DNA from: Parvibaculum sp. | Lineage (GTDB): Bacteria > Pseudomonadota > Alphaproteobacteria > Parvibaculales > Parvibaculaceae | Reading direction: 5' to 3' | NCBI RefSeq assembly: GCF_030694575.1 | Contig: NZ_JAUYUS010000092.1 | Span: 1 to 57,185, forward strand | DNA length: 57,185 bases | Shown here: piece by piece, positions 9,670-18,363 of the stretch | Layout: the number at the start of each line of letters is the position of its first letter | How positions within the stretch are numbered: the stretch's first letter is position 1 | The notes under the pieces: generated by a model | What the model saw: only the letters and a program-made list of their open reading frames with translations | What the model was told of the DNA's origin: nothing | The model's database searches: none | Position numbers and translations under genes: made by a program

Positions 9670-10469
9670 ATGGCGAAGGCAGGCAAGACGGACGGGCGCG
9701 ACGAGGAGCAACCGGATTTCCACCGCACACTGGTGGAGGGCATACCGGAGGCGATCATCGTTTCGACGCCGGAGGGAGAGATCACCTATTTCAATCCCGC
9801 CTCCGAACGGCTGCTCGGCTACAAGGCGGGTGAGGTGACCGGCAAGAGCATCACCGTGCTCGTGCCGCAGCAACCGGGACGCCGCGCCGATCCCGTGAAG
9901 TGGCTGGCGCGCTGGGCGGCGGAGCCGGAACACGAACAATCGCGCTTTCTCGACCTGATCGGGCGGCACAAGGACGGGCACGAGATGCCGGTCGATGTGC
10001 GCGTGGTGGAGGCGAGCATCGGCGGCGCACCGCGCTTCCTCATCACGTTCCGCGACAACAGCGTGCGGCGGCAGGAGCAGATCGCCTACAAGGACCGCAA
10101 CCTGCTGTTCTCGCGCATCCTGATGGTGGCGGAAGACGGGATCATCTCGGTCGATGCGGAGCAGAAGATTTCGTTCTTCAACCTGAAGGCGGAGAAGATG
10201 TTCGGCTACCGGGCGGAAGAAGTGCTGGGACAGCCGCTCGACATGCTGCTGCCCGAACGGTTCCGCAGGCCGCATACCGGACAGGTGAAGGCCTTCGGCA
10301 CATCGAAGGACGCCTCACGCTGGATGAGCGAGCGCGGGCCGGTGACGGGGCGCCGCAAGGACGGCACGGAATTCCCGGTCGACGCGACCATCACCAAGGT
10401 CGAGAGCGGTGGCAAGATCACCTATACGGCGCATTTGCGCAGCAGCGCGGGCAAGACAACCCGCCTTGG

Positions 10470-10473
<4 letters not shown>
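9670..10473 (+). CDS. Double-PAS sensory protein without output domain
   Basis: This 267-residue soluble protein contains two PAS domains in tandem, about residues 20-130 and 140-260. Both show the usual features: EAIIVSTPEGEITYFNPASERLLGY then FRDNS, and DGIISVDAEQKISFFNLKAEKMFGY then RRKDGTEFPVDATI. No kinase, cyclase, HTH or methyl-accepting region follows, so it is a stand-alone ligand, redox or light sensor that must act through a partner. The start ATG 9670 has AAGGAG eight bases upstream; an upstream TTG at 9646 is less likely. It lies downstream of the ferredoxin/diiron pair on the same strand. Its stop overlaps that of the convergent MDR gene by four bases. Confidence 0.85.
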
Positions 10474-11492
<1,019 letters not shown>

Positions 11493-11511
11493 GTTTTTTC
11501 TCCAGGGGGCC

Positions 11512-13407
11512 TCACGGCATCACGATTTCGAACCAGAAGTCGAAGCGGTCGAGCATCGACAGGAGATCGGCAAAGGGCTCGCGCGCGCCTTCGATCGTCA
11601 TCGATTTGTCGGCAAGCGCGGCGGCGAAGGCGCGTTCGCCGATGACGAGTTCGGCCAGCACGGCGCGGGTGAGAGAGACGGACGGCGCCCTGGGGTCTTT
11701 TCTTTTCGCGTAGTGGTGCAGCACCGCGTTTTCGAGCGTCACAAGGAAGTGCTCGTTCGTGTCGGTGAAGTGGATGTTGAGCGCGATTTCATGCGCGCCC
11801 GCCTTTTCGCCGTTGAGGCGGACGGAGAGCGAATCCAGCAACTGCTCCGCCGGGAGCGCGCGCATCTGGCCCGCCGCGCCCTGACGCGGCTCGGTGGCGG
11901 GCGGACGCGGATTGCGAAGCTCCATCGCGGCGGTGAGATAGAAGCCGCGCCACGGACCGGACTCCGCCTGATAGCCGAGCTGTTCCAGCGCATCGGCCTG
12001 CAGGTGGCGGGCGTCCGCATTGTCCGGGTCGGCGAAGACGAGGTGGTTCACGAGTTCGGCAACCCAGCGATAGTCGCCATGCTCGTAGGCGGCGCGGGCT
12101 TTTTTCAGCAGCGCGTCCGCGCCGCCCGCGAGATCGACGTAGCGCTTGCCGGCTTCGACGGGCGGATGCTTGTGGAGGTTGGCGGGGTTGCCGTCGAACC
12201 AGCCGAGATAGCGCTGGTAGACGGCCTTGGCGTTGTGATTGAGCGTGCCGTAATAGCCACGCGTGTACCATTCGGAAGCGAGGGTCGGCGGCAGGGCCAG
12301 TTCCTCGGCGATTTCCAGCGGCGTGAGGCCGTGGTTCGCCATGCGGAGCGTCTGGTCGTGGACATATTTATAGAGGTCGCGCTGCTTCTTCAGGAAGGCG
12401 ACCGCCGTTTCGCTGCCCCAGCGCGGCCAGTGATGGCTGGCGAAGAGGACATCGGCTTCCTTGCCGAAGAGCTCGATCGCCTCGTCGATGTACCAGCTCC
12501 ACGACTTCGCGTCGCGGACCTGCGCGCCGCGCGGCGTGTAGATGTTGTGGAGGTGGCAGGAGCAGTTCTCGGCCATGCAGAGCGCCTTGAACTGCGGGAA
12601 GTAGAAATTCATTTCGGCGGGCGCTTCGGTGTCGGGCGTGACCTGGAAGACGATCTCGACGCCGTCGACGACGATCTTCGTGCCCGTCTGCGAGATGCTC
12701 TCTGTCGGCGGCACGAGGCTCACCTGCCCCATCGACACGGTCTTGCCGAGACCGGCGTCGATATGGCCTTTCGCGTTTCGCGGCAGGAGCGCGCCATACA
12801 TATAAGTGGCGCGACGGCCCATCGCGTTGCCCGCCAGCACGTTTTCGCTGACGGCTTCCTCGAGGAAGCCTTCGGGCGCGATGATGCGCAGCCCGTTCTT
12901 GATGTCCTCGTCGCTCAGCACGCCGCGCACGCCGCCGTAGTGGTCGACATGGCTGTGGGTGTAGATGACGGCGGTGACGGGCTTGTCGCCGCGGTGCTGG
13001 CGCATCAATGCGAGCGCGGCGGCGGCAGGCTCGGCGGAGATCAGCGGGTCGATGACAATGTAGCCGGTGTCGCCTTCGATGAAGGTGATGTTGGAGAGGT
13101 CGAAGTTGCGGACCTGATAGATGCCGGGCACGACCTCGAACAGGCCGTGGACGAGATTGAGCTTCGCCTGACGCCAGAGGCTGGGGTTCACCGTATCCGG
13201 GCAGCCGCAGCCATCGCCCTGAAAGGCGAAGGTGCTCATGTCCCAGACGGCATGGCCCGCTTCGTTGAGGATTTTCGCATCGGGGATCGTGCCCATGAAG
13301 CCGCGCGTGGCAAGGCCCATGTCCTCGTCCGTATCCGGCGGCAACTGCCGCGCGAGGGCGGCATGTGCGCGGCGCGTGGCTTCCGTGGCGTCTTTCGGCT
13401 GTTCCAT
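11512..13407 (-). CDS. Alkyl sulfatase of the SdsA1/BDS1 type (metallo-beta-lactamase superfamily)
   Basis: This 631-residue enzyme is predicted to hydrolyse linear alkyl sulfates such as dodecyl sulfate to alcohol plus sulfate with a binuclear zinc centre. The metal motif is THSHVDHYGG (H151, H153, D155, H156). Further conserved ligands are expected in CMAENCSCHLHN and in SHHWPRWG. Domains in order are a beta-lactamase-like catalytic domain (about 95-330), a helical dimerisation domain (about 350-490) and a C-terminal SCP2-like lipid-binding domain (about 500-625). No signal peptide is visible, unlike secreted SdsA1, so a cytosolic place is inferred. It is followed by an MDR oxidoreductase and preceded by a hairpin in its 5' leader (13420-13437). 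Confidence 0.92.
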   Translation of the reverse strand: MEQPKDATEATRRAHAALARQLPPDTDEDMGLATRGFMGTIPDAKILNEAGHAVWDMSTFAFQGDGCGCPDTVNPSLWRQAKLNLVHGLFEVVPGIYQVRNFDLSNITFIEGDTGYIVIDPLISAEPAAAALALMRQHRGDKPVTAVIYTHSHVDHYGGVRGVLSDEDIKNGLRIIAPEGFLEEAVSENVLAGNAMGRRATYMYGALLPRNAKGHIDAGLGKTVSMGQVSLVPPTESISQTGTKIVVDGVEIVFQVTPDTEAPAEMNFYFPQFKALCMAENCSCHLHNIYTPRGAQVRDAKSWSWYIDEAIELFGKEADVLFASHHWPRWGSETAVAFLKKQRDLYKYVHDQTLRMANHGLTPLEIAEELALPPTLASEWYTRGYYGTLNHNAKAVYQRYLGWFDGNPANLHKHPPVEAGKRYVDLAGGADALLKKARAAYEHGDYRWVAELVNHLVFADPDNADARHLQADALEQLGYQAESGPWRGFYLTAAMELRNPRPPATEPRQGAAGQMRALPAEQLLDSLSVRLNGEKAGAHEIALNIHFTDTNEHFLVTLENAVLHHYAKRKDPRAPSVSLTRAVLAELVIGERAFAAALADKSMTIEGAREPFADLLSMLDRFDFWFEIVMP

Positions 13408-13419
13408 CGTTCCCCCTGC

Positions 13420-13446
13420 TCCCTCTTTCGAGAGGGATTGTTTTTT
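13420..13446 (+). terminator. UUCG-loop intrinsic terminator on the plus strand, in the alkyl sulfatase leader
   Basis: TCCCTCT-TTCG-AGAGGGA is a perfect 7-bp stem with a stable tetraloop (13420-13437), followed on the plus strand by TTGTTTTTT. On that strand it has all features of a rho-independent terminator, yet no plus-strand gene ends here. On the minus strand the same hairpin forms 13 nt upstream of the alkyl sulfatase start, with one arm (AGAGGGAG) next to the ribosome binding site AGGGGG. Confidence 0.65.
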
Positions 13447-13528
13447 CCGTTCCTGCCGGAAGGCACGGACCGAAGGGGGAGACTACATCGCCGAGGCGAG
13501 GGCACAAAGGGCGGCGTTGCCGGCTTTC

Positions 13529-14044
13529 CTATGCTTCGCCCGTCATCGAAAAATGAGTGACGAGATAGAGCATGTCGATCTCGGCGCCTGTCGTGCTCAA
13601 GGGGGCCATGATCATTTCGAAGCGGATGAAGCTCTTGTCCTGATGAAGGACCCGCCCGGTCGCGCGGAGCGGCGCGCCGATTTCGAGGAGGGCGGCGGCG
13701 GCACTGCGCCAGCGCTCCAGGATTTCAGGTGCGAGCACCGCGGGAAGCGGCTTGTTATGGATGGGGCCGAAGACTTCCTCGAACTTCGAGCCGGCGAGGC
13801 GCGGGAAAATCTCGAGACCGCCGGGGGCCTTTCGCAACTCGAACAGGCAGAGATGCGGCAGGAGGCGGACAATGTCTTCCGGCCTGATGTCGGAGCGGAG
13901 CGGCATGGGGCGCCCGGCGGCCTGCTTCTGCCAATAGGCAAGACCTTCGCGGACTTCCGGCGCGACGCATTCGAGCGCCGGGTCGAGATCGATCGGCGGC
14001 AGCGCGATCGATCTGTAGCTCAGGCTTTCGTTGGTCATCCGCAT
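13529..14044 (-). CDS. PAS_5-family (PF07310) regulatory-type protein
   Basis: This 171-residue protein matches the alphaproteobacterial PAS_5 family: an N-terminal helix with YWQKQAAGRPMPLRSDIRPEDI, then LLPHLCLFEL and a PAS-like core (residues about 60-165). Family members are single-domain cytosolic proteins with no known enzyme activity and are presumed sensors or adaptors. The start chosen is ATG 14042-14044, because GGGGAGG lies seven bases upstream; an alternative ten codons earlier would include that site in the coding region. It lies 121 nt upstream of the alkyl sulfatase on the same strand, so it could be co-transcribed, but the link is not proven. Confidence 0.82.
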   Translation of the reverse strand: MRMTNESLSYRSIALPPIDLDPALECVAPEVREGLAYWQKQAAGRPMPLRSDIRPEDIVRLLPHLCLFELRKAPGGLEIFPRLAGSKFEEVFGPIHNKPLPAVLAPEILERWRSAAAALLEIGAPLRATGRVLHQDKSFIRFEMIMAPLSTTGAEIDMLYLVTHFSMTGEA

Positions 14045-14374
14045 GTTCGGCACCTCCCCACCCGGCACTCCCAAGCCGACCGAAAGAGCCTAATACGGCC
14101 CTGAAAAAAGGCAAAACGCCGATTTTTCGAGAGGGAACCGGCCAGTTTGCGGCGGCGCCCGCGAGATGCGTCACAAAATCGCTGGCAGGAAGCAAAGTAT
14201 GATATTGCGAGGCATTATTATTTGTGTTTGAACAGCGGCTGGAAGCGTATGCGGCTTGCGCCGATGCGCGCAATCAGTGGTGGCCGACAGGCGCACCGGT
14301 TCGCCGGGAAACGATCCGGGAACGGCCGGGCGTTGCCGGCATTGGTACCGTCGCCGGACTGTCGCGGCGCATGA
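14045..14374. other. 330-bp divergent intergenic region (PAS_5 / exbB)
   Basis: No convincing gene is seen here. It holds AT-rich patches at 14102-14130 and 14190-14230 and the imperfect palindrome annotated at 14200-14220. It should contain the promoters for both the PAS_5 gene (minus) and the exbB operon (plus), but no clean sigma-70 match could be fixed by eye. Confidence 0.6.
14200..14220. promoter_or_regulatory. Imperfect 9-3-9 palindrome, candidate iron-regulator site
   Basis: TGATATTGC-GAG-GCATTATTA pairs in seven of nine arm positions and is AT-rich in GC-rich DNA. It lies about 155 bp upstream of exbB. TonB energising systems are commonly controlled by Fur/Mur, Irr or RirA; this resembles but does not exactly match such boxes. 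Confidence 0.35.
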
Positions 14375-15316
14375 GTGGATGGTGACGAGATGGCAAACGG
14401 CAAGATGCTTTCGGGACGCAGGATTTTTCTCCGCCTATCGCTCCCGACGATGCTGGCCGCTCTCCTGAGTGCGTTCGTTTTCGCCGTGCCGCTGCAAGCG
14501 CAGGAAGCGCCGGTTGCCGGGACCCCGGTTGCCGAAGAGATGACGCCGGCGGAGGGCTCCATCGGCGTTACCGAGGAAATGGCGGCGGGAGACGAAGTCC
14601 TGCTTGCGGGCGAAGGGGAACTGCTGCCGAACGATCTTTCGCCCTGGGGCATGTTCATGTCGGCGGACATCGTTGTGAAGGCGGTGATGATCGGGCTCGT
14701 CTTCGCGTCGATCGTGACATGGACGATCTGGCTCGCGAAGAAAACCGAGATCACGCGCGCGCGAGGACGGGCGCGGAGCGGCTTCGCGGCGCTTGCCTCG
14801 GCAACCTCGCTCGAGGAGGCGAACGACAAGCTGCGCATGGCGAAAGGTCCGGTGCCGCAGCTCGCGCAGGCCGCGATGCGCGAGGTTCAGCTTTCCGGCA
14901 TGTCACCCGAAAAGGAGGGCGTGAAGGAACGCATCGCGTGGCGCTTCCAGCGCATCGAGGCGAACACGGCGCGCGAAATCGGCATCGGCACCGGCGTGCT
15001 CGCGACCATCGGCGCTACGGCACCTTTCGTCGGCCTGTTCGGCACGGTGTGGGGCATCATGAACAGCTTCATCGGCATCGCTCATACGCAGACGACCAAC
15101 CTCGCGGTTGTGGCGCCCGGCATCGCCGAGGCGCTGCTCGCGACGGGGCTCGGCCTCGTGGCCGCCATTCCGGCGGTGGTCATCTACAATTCCTTCTCGC
15201 GCTCGATTGCCGGCTACCGCGCCATCGTCGCCGACAGTTCGGCGGAGCTGCTGCGTCTGGTCAGCCGCGATCTCGACCAGGGCCGCAGCCCGCGCCTTGC
15301 GAAGGCGGCGGACTGA
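14375..15316 (+). CDS. exbB: ExbB, MotA/TolQ/ExbB proton-channel subunit
   Basis: This 313-residue inner-membrane protein forms, with ExbD, the proton-driven motor for TonB. It has an N-terminal extension with a signal-like hydrophobic stretch (about residues 17-42) and a low-complexity acidic linker, typical of alphaproteobacterial ExbB. The three family membrane segments follow: one near residues 97-120, and a pair in GVLATIGATAPFVGLFGTVWG and AIPAVVIYNSF. The GATAPFVGLFGTVWGIM motif is diagnostic of ExbB/TolQ. Two nearby ATG starts (14375 and 14390) are both possible; neither has a strong ribosome binding site. The next gene, exbD, begins three bases after the stop. Confidence 0.9.
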   Translation: MDGDEMANGKMLSGRRIFLRLSLPTMLAALLSAFVFAVPLQAQEAPVAGTPVAEEMTPAEGSIGVTEEMAAGDEVLLAGEGELLPNDLSPWGMFMSADIVVKAVMIGLVFASIVTWTIWLAKKTEITRARGRARSGFAALASATSLEEANDKLRMAKGPVPQLAQAAMREVQLSGMSPEKEGVKERIAWRFQRIEANTAREIGIGTGVLATIGATAPFVGLFGTVWGIMNSFIGIAHTQTTNLAVVAPGIAEALLATGLGLVAAIPAVVIYNSFSRSIAGYRAIVADSSAELLRLVSRDLDQGRSPRLAKAAD

Positions 15317-15319
15317 GCC

Positions 15320-15745
15320 ATGGCCGTCAGACTGGACCATGGCGACGACGATCTCGCCGAGACGCATGAAATCAACGTCACGCCGTTCATCGACGTGATC
15401 CTCGTGCTGCTCATCATCTTCATGATCGCCGCGCCGCTGGCGACGGTCGACATTCCGGTCGATCTGCCCGCCGCCAATGCCGCGCCGCAGCCGCGCCCGA
15501 CCGAGCCCGTGTATCTGTCGGTGAAGTCGGACCTCAGCGTGGTGCTGGGCGAAGAGACGGTGCCGCCCGGCTTTCTCCGCAGCGCGCTCGACCAGCAGAC
15601 GAAGGGCGACCGCGAGCAGCGCGTGTTCCTGCGCGCCGACAAGACGGTCGATTACGGCGACCTGATGCAGGTGATGAACGAGCTTCGCGCGGCCGGCTAT
15701 CTCAAGATCGCACTTGTGGGGCTCGACGCTTCGGAAGCGCCATGA
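15320..15745 (+). CDS. exbD: ExbD, TonB-system energiser subunit
   Basis: This 141-residue protein has one N-terminal membrane helix and a periplasmic domain. INVTPFIDVILVLLIIFMIA contains the conserved membrane Asp (D in FIDV) that carries protons. The periplasmic part (about residues 45-138) has the usual DKTVDYGDLMQVMNELRAAGY region. It works with ExbB to energise TonB. The gene is packed between exbB and tonB and overlaps tonB at ATGA (15742-15745), indicating translational coupling. Confidence 0.92.
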   Translation: MAVRLDHGDDDLAETHEINVTPFIDVILVLLIIFMIAAPLATVDIPVDLPAANAAPQPRPTEPVYLSVKSDLSVVLGEETVPPGFLRSALDQQTKGDREQRVFLRADKTVDYGDLMQVMNELRAAGYLKIALVGLDASEAP

Positions 15746-16494
15746 GCATTGCGGGCACAGCGGACGACATGAGCCTGACGGGCGCGAGGCCCGCGTGGCG
15801 GGGCGGCGCGATCTTCGCGGTTGCCGCCCATGCGACGCTTGCAGCCGCCATTCTTTTCTGGCCGTTCGGTCCCCGGACACCGCCGGAAGTCGCCGCGGCG
15901 ATCAGCATCGATCTCGCGCCCGTCGTGACCGCGCCGCAGCAGCCGCCGACGGAAGCGCCGCCCGGGCCGCAGCGCGAGGAGGCGCCGCCGGAAGAGGTGG
16001 TGGAGCCCGAGCGCCTGCCCGAGCCGCCCCTGCCGCGCATCGAGCATGCGGAACTGCCGAAGCCGCCGGAAGAGAAGCCCCAGGAAAAGCCGGAACCGGA
16101 ACGCGAGGTGCAGCTCGAGACGAGCGCGCCGCAGGCCGTGGCCGCGCCGCCGGCGGACATCGCAGCCGCGCCCGTCAACGCGCCGCCCAACGCCGCCGAG
16201 ATGCGCGCCATGCCGAGCTATCAGCAATTGTTGCTGGCGCATCTCGAACGCCACAAGAAATATCCGCGGGACGCGCGGCGGCGGATGCAGGAAGGCACGG
16301 CGCAGCTTTACTTCAGGGTGGACCGCAAGGGCCATGTGCTCCAATACAGCCTTCAGGCGAGTTCCGGCTATGCCGCGCTCGACGAGGAGGTGTTGGCGAT
16401 GGTGAAGCGCGCGGAGCCGCTGCCCGCGCTGCCGAAGGAAATCGCCGGCGAGACGAAGGACTTTCGCGTGCCGGTGGTCTTCGACCTGAAGTAG
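15742..16494 (+). CDS. tonB: TonB, energy transducer to outer-membrane receptors
   Basis: This 250-residue protein has one N-terminal membrane anchor (about residues 20-42), a long Pro/Glu-rich periplasm-spanning linker (about 48-145) and a C-terminal TonB domain (about 160-250; YPRDARRRMQEGTAQLYFRVD then LDEEVLAMVKRAEPLP). It passes proton-motive energy to TonB-dependent receptors. No receptor gene lies in the window, so the transported substrate is unknown. The gene is the last of a three-gene operon and ends four bases from the stop of the convergent SDR gene. Confidence 0.92.
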   Translation: MSIAGTADDMSLTGARPAWRGGAIFAVAAHATLAAAILFWPFGPRTPPEVAAAISIDLAPVVTAPQQPPTEAPPGPQREEAPPEEVVEPERLPEPPLPRIEHAELPKPPEEKPQEKPEPEREVQLETSAPQAVAAPPADIAAAPVNAPPNAAEMRAMPSYQQLLLAHLERHKKYPRDARRRMQEGTAQLYFRVDRKGHVLQYSLQASSGYAALDEEVLAMVKRAEPLPALPKEIAGETKDFRVPVVFDLK

Positions 16495-16498
16495 GTCA

Positions 16499-17236
16499 TC
16501 AGGACAGGATCAGGCCGCCATCGACGATGATGGTCTGGCCGTAGATGTAGGACGAGAGCGGCGAGGCGAGGAAGAGCGCCGCGCCCGCCATGTCCTCCGG
16601 CGTGCCGAGGCGGCCGGCGGGAATGCCGCGGATCGCCATTTCGCGGCGCTTCGGATCTTCCGTCGTGACCTTGGTGAGCTTCGTGTCCACAAGTCCGGGC
16701 GCGATGCCGTTGACGCGAATGCCGTCGCCCGCCCATGCCTCGCCGAGCGTGCGCGTGAGGCCGACGGCGCCGGTCTTCGAGGCGTTGTAGGCGGGGTTGC
16801 CGCGCGTCGCATGGAAGCCGGCCGTGGAGCTTACCGTGATGAGGGAGCCCTTGGCGGCGGCGAGCATGTCGTGGAATTTTATCGCGCAGGCCATGAGGCT
16901 GTTGAGGTTGACGTCCATCACCTTCTGGAAGCCGTCCATTTTGAATTCGCCGCGCTTGTAGATGACGGTGCCCTGGCAGAGGACGAGGATGTCGAGCTTC
17001 GCGAAGGGCGGCCGGTACACCTCGATGGCGTCGAAGTCGGCGACGTCCATGTGCGCGTAGTGGAGGCCGGTGAGGTCGGAGCCTTCGGCGCCCTCGTAAT
17101 CCTTCGCTGAAGGTCTTGTGCCCCAGACATGAACGTCGGCGCCGCGCGTGCGATAGGCCTGCGCGATGCCGTTGCCGATGCCGCTGGAGCCGCCGACGAC
17201 GAGCGCGGTCTTGCCCGAGAAATCGAGGTCCTTCAT
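16499..17236 (-). CDS. Short-chain dehydrogenase/reductase (classical SDR)
   Basis: This 245-residue NAD(P)-dependent oxidoreductase has the cofactor motif GGSSGIG near residue 15, the catalytic Ser in SSTAGF, and the YNASK active site (Tyr and Lys). Its C-terminal part (FLASPLSSYIYGQTIIVDGG) is the usual ending of FabG-like SDRs. The substrate is unknown. The start chosen is ATG 17234-17236 with GGGTGA upstream. A GTG at 17243-17245 overlapping the crotonase stop is an alternative. It is probably co-transcribed with the crotonase, which suggests an acyl-CoA or hydroxyacyl substrate. Confidence 0.9.
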   Translation of the reverse strand: MKDLDFSGKTALVVGGSSGIGNGIAQAYRTRGADVHVWGTRPSAKDYEGAEGSDLTGLHYAHMDVADFDAIEVYRPPFAKLDILVLCQGTVIYKRGEFKMDGFQKVMDVNLNSLMACAIKFHDMLAAAKGSLITVSSTAGFHATRGNPAYNASKTGAVGLTRTLGEAWAGDGIRVNGIAPGLVDTKLTKVTTEDPKRREMAIRGIPAGRLGTPEDMAGAALFLASPLSSYIYGQTIIVDGGLILS

Positions 17237-17241
17237 GCCGA

Positions 17242-18054
17242 TCACCCGGCGAAGTTCGGGCGGCGTTTTTCGAGATTGGCCATGATGGCTTCCTTCTGAT
17301 GCGCACCGCCGATGAGCTTGTCCTGTTCGACGGATTCGGCCAGCAGGATCGCGGCGGCGTCATTGTCCGGCGCGTCGTTGAGGATGCGCTTGGCGGCGCG
17401 GATCGCGGAGGGGCTCTTGTCGGCGATCTCGCGCGCGACGGTCAGCGCCTCGGCGTAAGGATCGTTGCAGAGCCGCGTCGCAAAGCCGTAAGAGAGCGCA
17501 TCGTCGGCCTCGAAAATGCGGCCGGTATAGGTGAGGTCGCGGATGATGTCCTCGCGCGCGAGGCCCTTCATCAGGAACATGCCGGCCATATCGGGCACGA
17601 GGCCCCATTTGATTTCCATGACAGAGAAGCGCGTGCCCGGCGCGACGAAACGCATGTCGGCACCGAGCGCTACCTGGAAGCCGCCGCCAAAGGCAACGCC
17701 GTGAACGGCCGCGATGACCGGCACCGGAATATCGCGCCAGACGAGCGCCGCATATTGCGCCCGGTTGGCGATGCCATGCGTGCGCGCCGCCAGCCGGCCG
17801 GTGATTTCCGATTTGTTCGCGTCGCGCTCGCCGCTCGCCATGCGGCCGAAATTGCTCATGTCGAGCCCGGCGCAAAAGGCGCGGCCCTCGCCGGAGATGA
17901 CGACGGCGCGCACGGCGCTGTCGGACTTCAGCTTTTCGCCGGTTTCGAGCAGCGCCATAAACATGGCATCGTCGAGCGCGTTCATCTTGTCGCTGCGTAC
18001 GAGGCGCACATCGGCGACGCCGTCCGTGATTGTCGTCCTGACGCGGTCTTCCAT
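17242..18054 (-). CDS. Crotonase-family (enoyl-CoA hydratase/isomerase-like) protein
   Basis: This 270-residue protein acts on CoA thioesters, judging by family. The oxyanion-hole segments are seen in FCAGLDM (residues 60-66) and HGVAFGGGF (118-126). The Glu matching the second catalytic glutamate of enoyl-CoA hydratase is present (E147, in SVMEIKWGLVPD). The position of the first is Gln (Q127, in GGGFQVAL). By comparison with the rat enzyme this argues against an efficient hydratase and for an isomerase or another crotonase reaction. The start ATG 18052-18054 has GGGAGG eight bases upstream. It is directly followed by an SDR gene. Confidence 0.88.
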   Translation of the reverse strand: MEDRVRTTITDGVADVRLVRSDKMNALDDAMFMALLETGEKLKSDSAVRAVVISGEGRAFCAGLDMSNFGRMASGERDANKSEITGRLAARTHGIANRAQYAALVWRDIPVPVIAAVHGVAFGGGFQVALGADMRFVAPGTRFSVMEIKWGLVPDMAGMFLMKGLAREDIIRDLTYTGRIFEADDALSYGFATRLCNDPYAEALTVAREIADKSPSAIRAAKRILNDAPDNDAAAILLAESVEQDKLIGGAHQKEAIMANLEKRRPNFAG

Positions 18055-18142
18055 GAGCAGAGCCTCCCGATCATTTTTCGTATTCAGTTTCAAGAGTCAT
18101 AGCGGCACGGCGGGCGAATACAAGACCGCGCCGCCGGGCCGC

Positions 18143-18355
18143 CTATTCCCCGACGTCACGGTAGAAGAAGGACGCCGTCACCACGCCGATGACGAGCGCG
18201 ATGCCGAGAAAATCGAGCCAGACCCACTCGGCATCGAAGGGAAGCGGCACGCCGGCGAGGCGGAGCAGCGCCTCCGCCCCGACGACCAGCGACGCGCCCG
18301 CCGCGCATGTAAGGACATGCGCGGCGATGCGGCCGTGGGTGACATGCCAGGCCAC
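18143..18355 (-). CDS. Small two-helix membrane protein (hypothetical)
   Basis: This is a 70-residue product that I do not recognise. Two hydrophobic segments are evident, about residues 10-33 (AAHVLTCAAGASLVVGAEALL) and 44-64 (VWLDFLGIALVIGVVTASFFY), with a short hydrophilic link and tail. The start would be GTG at 18353-18355, only eight bases after the stop of the nitronate monooxygenase-like gene, with no strong ribosome binding site. Translation would depend on coupling. The two well-formed hydrophobic helices and the tight spacing favour a real gene over a chance ORF, but this stays uncertain. Confidence 0.5.
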   Translation of the reverse strand: MAWHVTHGRIAAHVLTCAAGASLVVGAEALLRLAGVPLPFDAEWVWLDFLGIALVIGVVTASFFYRDVGE

Positions 18356-18363
18356 GATGCCGG

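Noticed and set aside
14147-14374. 75-codon reading frame before exbB
   Set aside because: It has no ribosome binding site, unusual composition and no motif, and overlaps the probable regulatory region.
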